Position numbers and translations under genes: made by a program. A stretch of DNA of 6,067 nt from Candidatus Woesearchaeota archaeon (GTDB taxonomy: Archaea; Nanobdellota; Nanobdellia; Woesearchaeales; GW2011-AR4), in NCBI GenBank assembly GCA_016185955.1, contig JACPMQ010000005.1, positions 1 through 6,067 of the forward strand. Reading direction: 5' to 3'. Within the stretch, counting starts at the first letter, position 1; each line of letters starts with the position of its first letter. Under the pieces are notes generated by a model. The model saw only the letters and a program-made list of their open reading frames with translations, had not been told where the DNA came from and did not search any database. Shown in pieces: positions 5,394-6,067 of this stretch.

Positions 5394-5879
5394 TTATCTT
5401 AAAAAAGTCAAAAATTTTGCCAAATGCCTATAAAAGAAAAAAATAAAAAATTCAAATGCCATAAATATCATAAGCACGGCATTCTGCACATTTCTGTGGA
5501 ATCTTACGTTTTGGCTTATTGCATGAACAACGCTGTTTTCTGTGAGCAAGCCAACTAAATTTCCGTTTTCAACAACAGGATACTTTCTGAAATGCCTTGC
5601 ACCCATAATTTTATTGGCTTTGTCAAGCCTTGCATTAACGTCAATTGTGGTTACAGGAGAACTCATTATTTTTGTTGCTTTCTCTCTTTGGCTATTTTTT
5701 TTTAATGCAAAATTCCTTATAATGTCAGATTCTGTAATTATGCCTATGGGCTTTTTATTTTCTACAATAATAACGCAGCCATAAGAATTTTTTGCAATAA
5801 TGCCGACAACATCAGAAACATTTGCATCTTTTCCCAAAGTCGGGACATTTGTATTCATTATCTTGCTTACTTTAGTCAT
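5394..5879 (-). CDS. CBS-pair protein with C-terminal membrane segment
   Basis: A 161-residue protein with two complete CBS domains (about 3-56 and 67-120), followed by one hydrophobic helix (about 133-150) and a basic tail. CBS1 has KIMNTNVPTL at its start and GIITESD (46-52) with the ligand-contacting Asp52. CBS2 has KIMSSPVTTI and PVVENGNLVGLLTENS, where the Asp position is Ser116. This is the mirror of its downstream paralogue, which keeps the Asp only in CBS2. CBS pairs sense AMP, ATP or related ligands and usually act on a partner; here none is fused and the protein would sit on the inner face of the membrane. A TATA box 23 bp upstream supports ATG 5879 and a leaderless transcript covering both genes. 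CBS-pair identity is firm; function is not known. Confidence 0.9.
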   Translation of the reverse strand: MTKVSKIMNTNVPTLGKDANVSDVVGIIAKNSYGCVIIVENKKPIGIITESDIIRNFALKKNSQREKATKIMSSPVTTIDVNARLDKANKIMGARHFRKYPVVENGNLVGLLTENSVVHAISQNVRFHRNVQNAVLMIFMAFEFFIFFFYRHLAKFLTFLR

Positions 5880-5902
5880 ATCTAAAATTATAATAATCCA
5901 TG

Positions 5903-5910
5903 TTTAAAAA
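5903..5910 (-). promoter_or_regulatory. Archaeal TATA box of the CBS gene pair
   Basis: TTTTTAAA on the minus strand, preceded by the A-rich, BRE-like GACAGAAAAC and ending 23 bp before the ATG at 5879. The spacing matches the other promoters in the window. Confidence 0.6.
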
Positions 5911-5996
5911 GTTTTCTGTCGAATAAAAGAAATTAGTGTTGCTGCTGCCTTATCTGCCATAATTTTGAAAAGACTAAATGCTTCTTCGCGCTCCAT
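5904..5996 (-). CDS. Doubtful 30-codon ORF between the tRNA and the CBS genes
   Basis: A short open frame (MEREEAFSLFKIMADKAAAT, then LISFIRQKTF) fills most of the gap between the tRNA and the CBS promoter. The composition is protein-like (an amphipathic helix) and the stop overlaps the CBS TATA box. Against it: there is no Shine-Dalgarno, and the only TATA-like stretch (about 6010-6018) is too close to the ATG for the spacing seen elsewhere. It may be a chance ORF or a remnant of a longer gene. Confidence 0.25.
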   Translation of the reverse strand: MEREEAFSLFKIMADKAAATLISFIRQKTF

Positions 5997-6025
5997 TTTA
6001 ATTTATCTTTTTAAATTCCTTAATT

Positions 6026-6031
6026 AAAAAA
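6026..6031 (-). terminator. T-run terminator after the tRNA
   Basis: Six T's on the minus strand begin at the discriminator base of the tRNA, a typical archaeal T-run stop directly after a tRNA gene. This leaves no encoded CCA. Confidence 0.55.
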
Positions 6032-6067
6032 GCCTCTGAGGGGATTTGCACCCCCGACCTTTGCCTT
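6031..6067 (-). tRNA. 3' half of a tRNA, probably tRNA-Thr, cut by window edge
   Basis: Read on the minus strand: two bases after the anticodon (AA), anticodon-stem half GGCAA, variable loop AGGTC, T-stem GGGGG paired with CCCCT (one G-T wobble), T-loop TGCAAAT, acceptor half CAGAGGC and discriminator T. The 5' half, including the anticodon, lies beyond the window. U73, together with a segment very like the region after the anticodon in known tRNA-Thr (AAGG...AGGTCG), suggests Thr; tRNA-Cys also carries U73. The five-base variable loop rules out Leu and Ser. The T-loop has G where the near-universal second T (position 55) is expected. Confidence 0.8.

Noticed and set aside
5393..5400. Programmed frameshift or sequencing error joining the two CBS proteins
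   Set aside because: Each protein has its own C-terminal membrane helix and the second aligns to the first as a paralogue. An in-frame stop precedes the second ATG, so two separate proteins is the simpler reading.
5542..5784. Plus-strand 80-residue hydrophobic ORF
   Set aside because: Antisense to the CBS-pair gene; hydrophobicity is expected from the antisense of charged AT-rich codons.
1..6067. CRISPR array, insertion sequence or integration site
   Set aside because: No regularly spaced direct repeats, no transposase or integrase, and no terminal repeats were seen. The 38-bp palindrome is single in this window, and the partial tRNA shows no duplicated 3' end nearby.

Overview
The window looks like a piece of a small-genome, AT-rich archaeal chromosome, most likely a DPANN lineage of the Woesearchaeota/Pacearchaeota kind. 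This placement is inferred. The direct signs are archaeal TATA boxes about 21-24 bp upstream of start codons (leaderless or nearly leaderless transcripts), a class III (archaellin/pilin-type) signal peptide, an archaeal-style thiolase, a partial tRNA with no encoded CCA, and short membrane-anchored proteins of no recognised function. Genes are tightly packed and there is no sign of a phage, transposon or CRISPR array.

Layout, left to right. (1) Minus strand, 1-1377: a FabZ-type hydroxyacyl dehydratase gene followed by a thiolase gene that runs off the left edge; this is an acyl-CoA/acyl-thioester unit. (2) Plus strand, 1465-2073: an N-terminally anchored coiled-coil protein of unknown function, transcribed divergently from fabZ. 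Its stop codon lies inside a perfect 38-bp palindrome (2070-2107), followed by a small gene-free gap with further inverted repeats and T-runs. (3) Minus strand, 2200-4359: glyA then folD, a two-gene folate one-carbon operon. SHMT makes methylene-tetrahydrofolate from serine and FolD oxidises and opens it to formyl-tetrahydrofolate. (4) Plus strand, 4462-4965: a pilin-like protein, divergent from glyA. (5) Minus strand, 4976-5879: two tandem paralogous CBS-domain proteins, each with a C-terminal membrane segment. The downstream copy has lost the start of its first CBS domain. (6) Right edge: a doubtful 30-codon ORF and the 3' half of a minus-strand tRNA, probably tRNA-Thr.

The best supported functional links are glyA-folD (one pathway, one transcript) and the CBS pair (one transcript, 1-nt gap). 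The fabZ-thiolase link is suggestive because archaea generally lack a bacterial type II fatty acid synthase. No complete novel system is visible. The most interesting items are the asymmetric CBS pair, the fabZ-thiolase pairing and the loopless palindrome at a stop codon.
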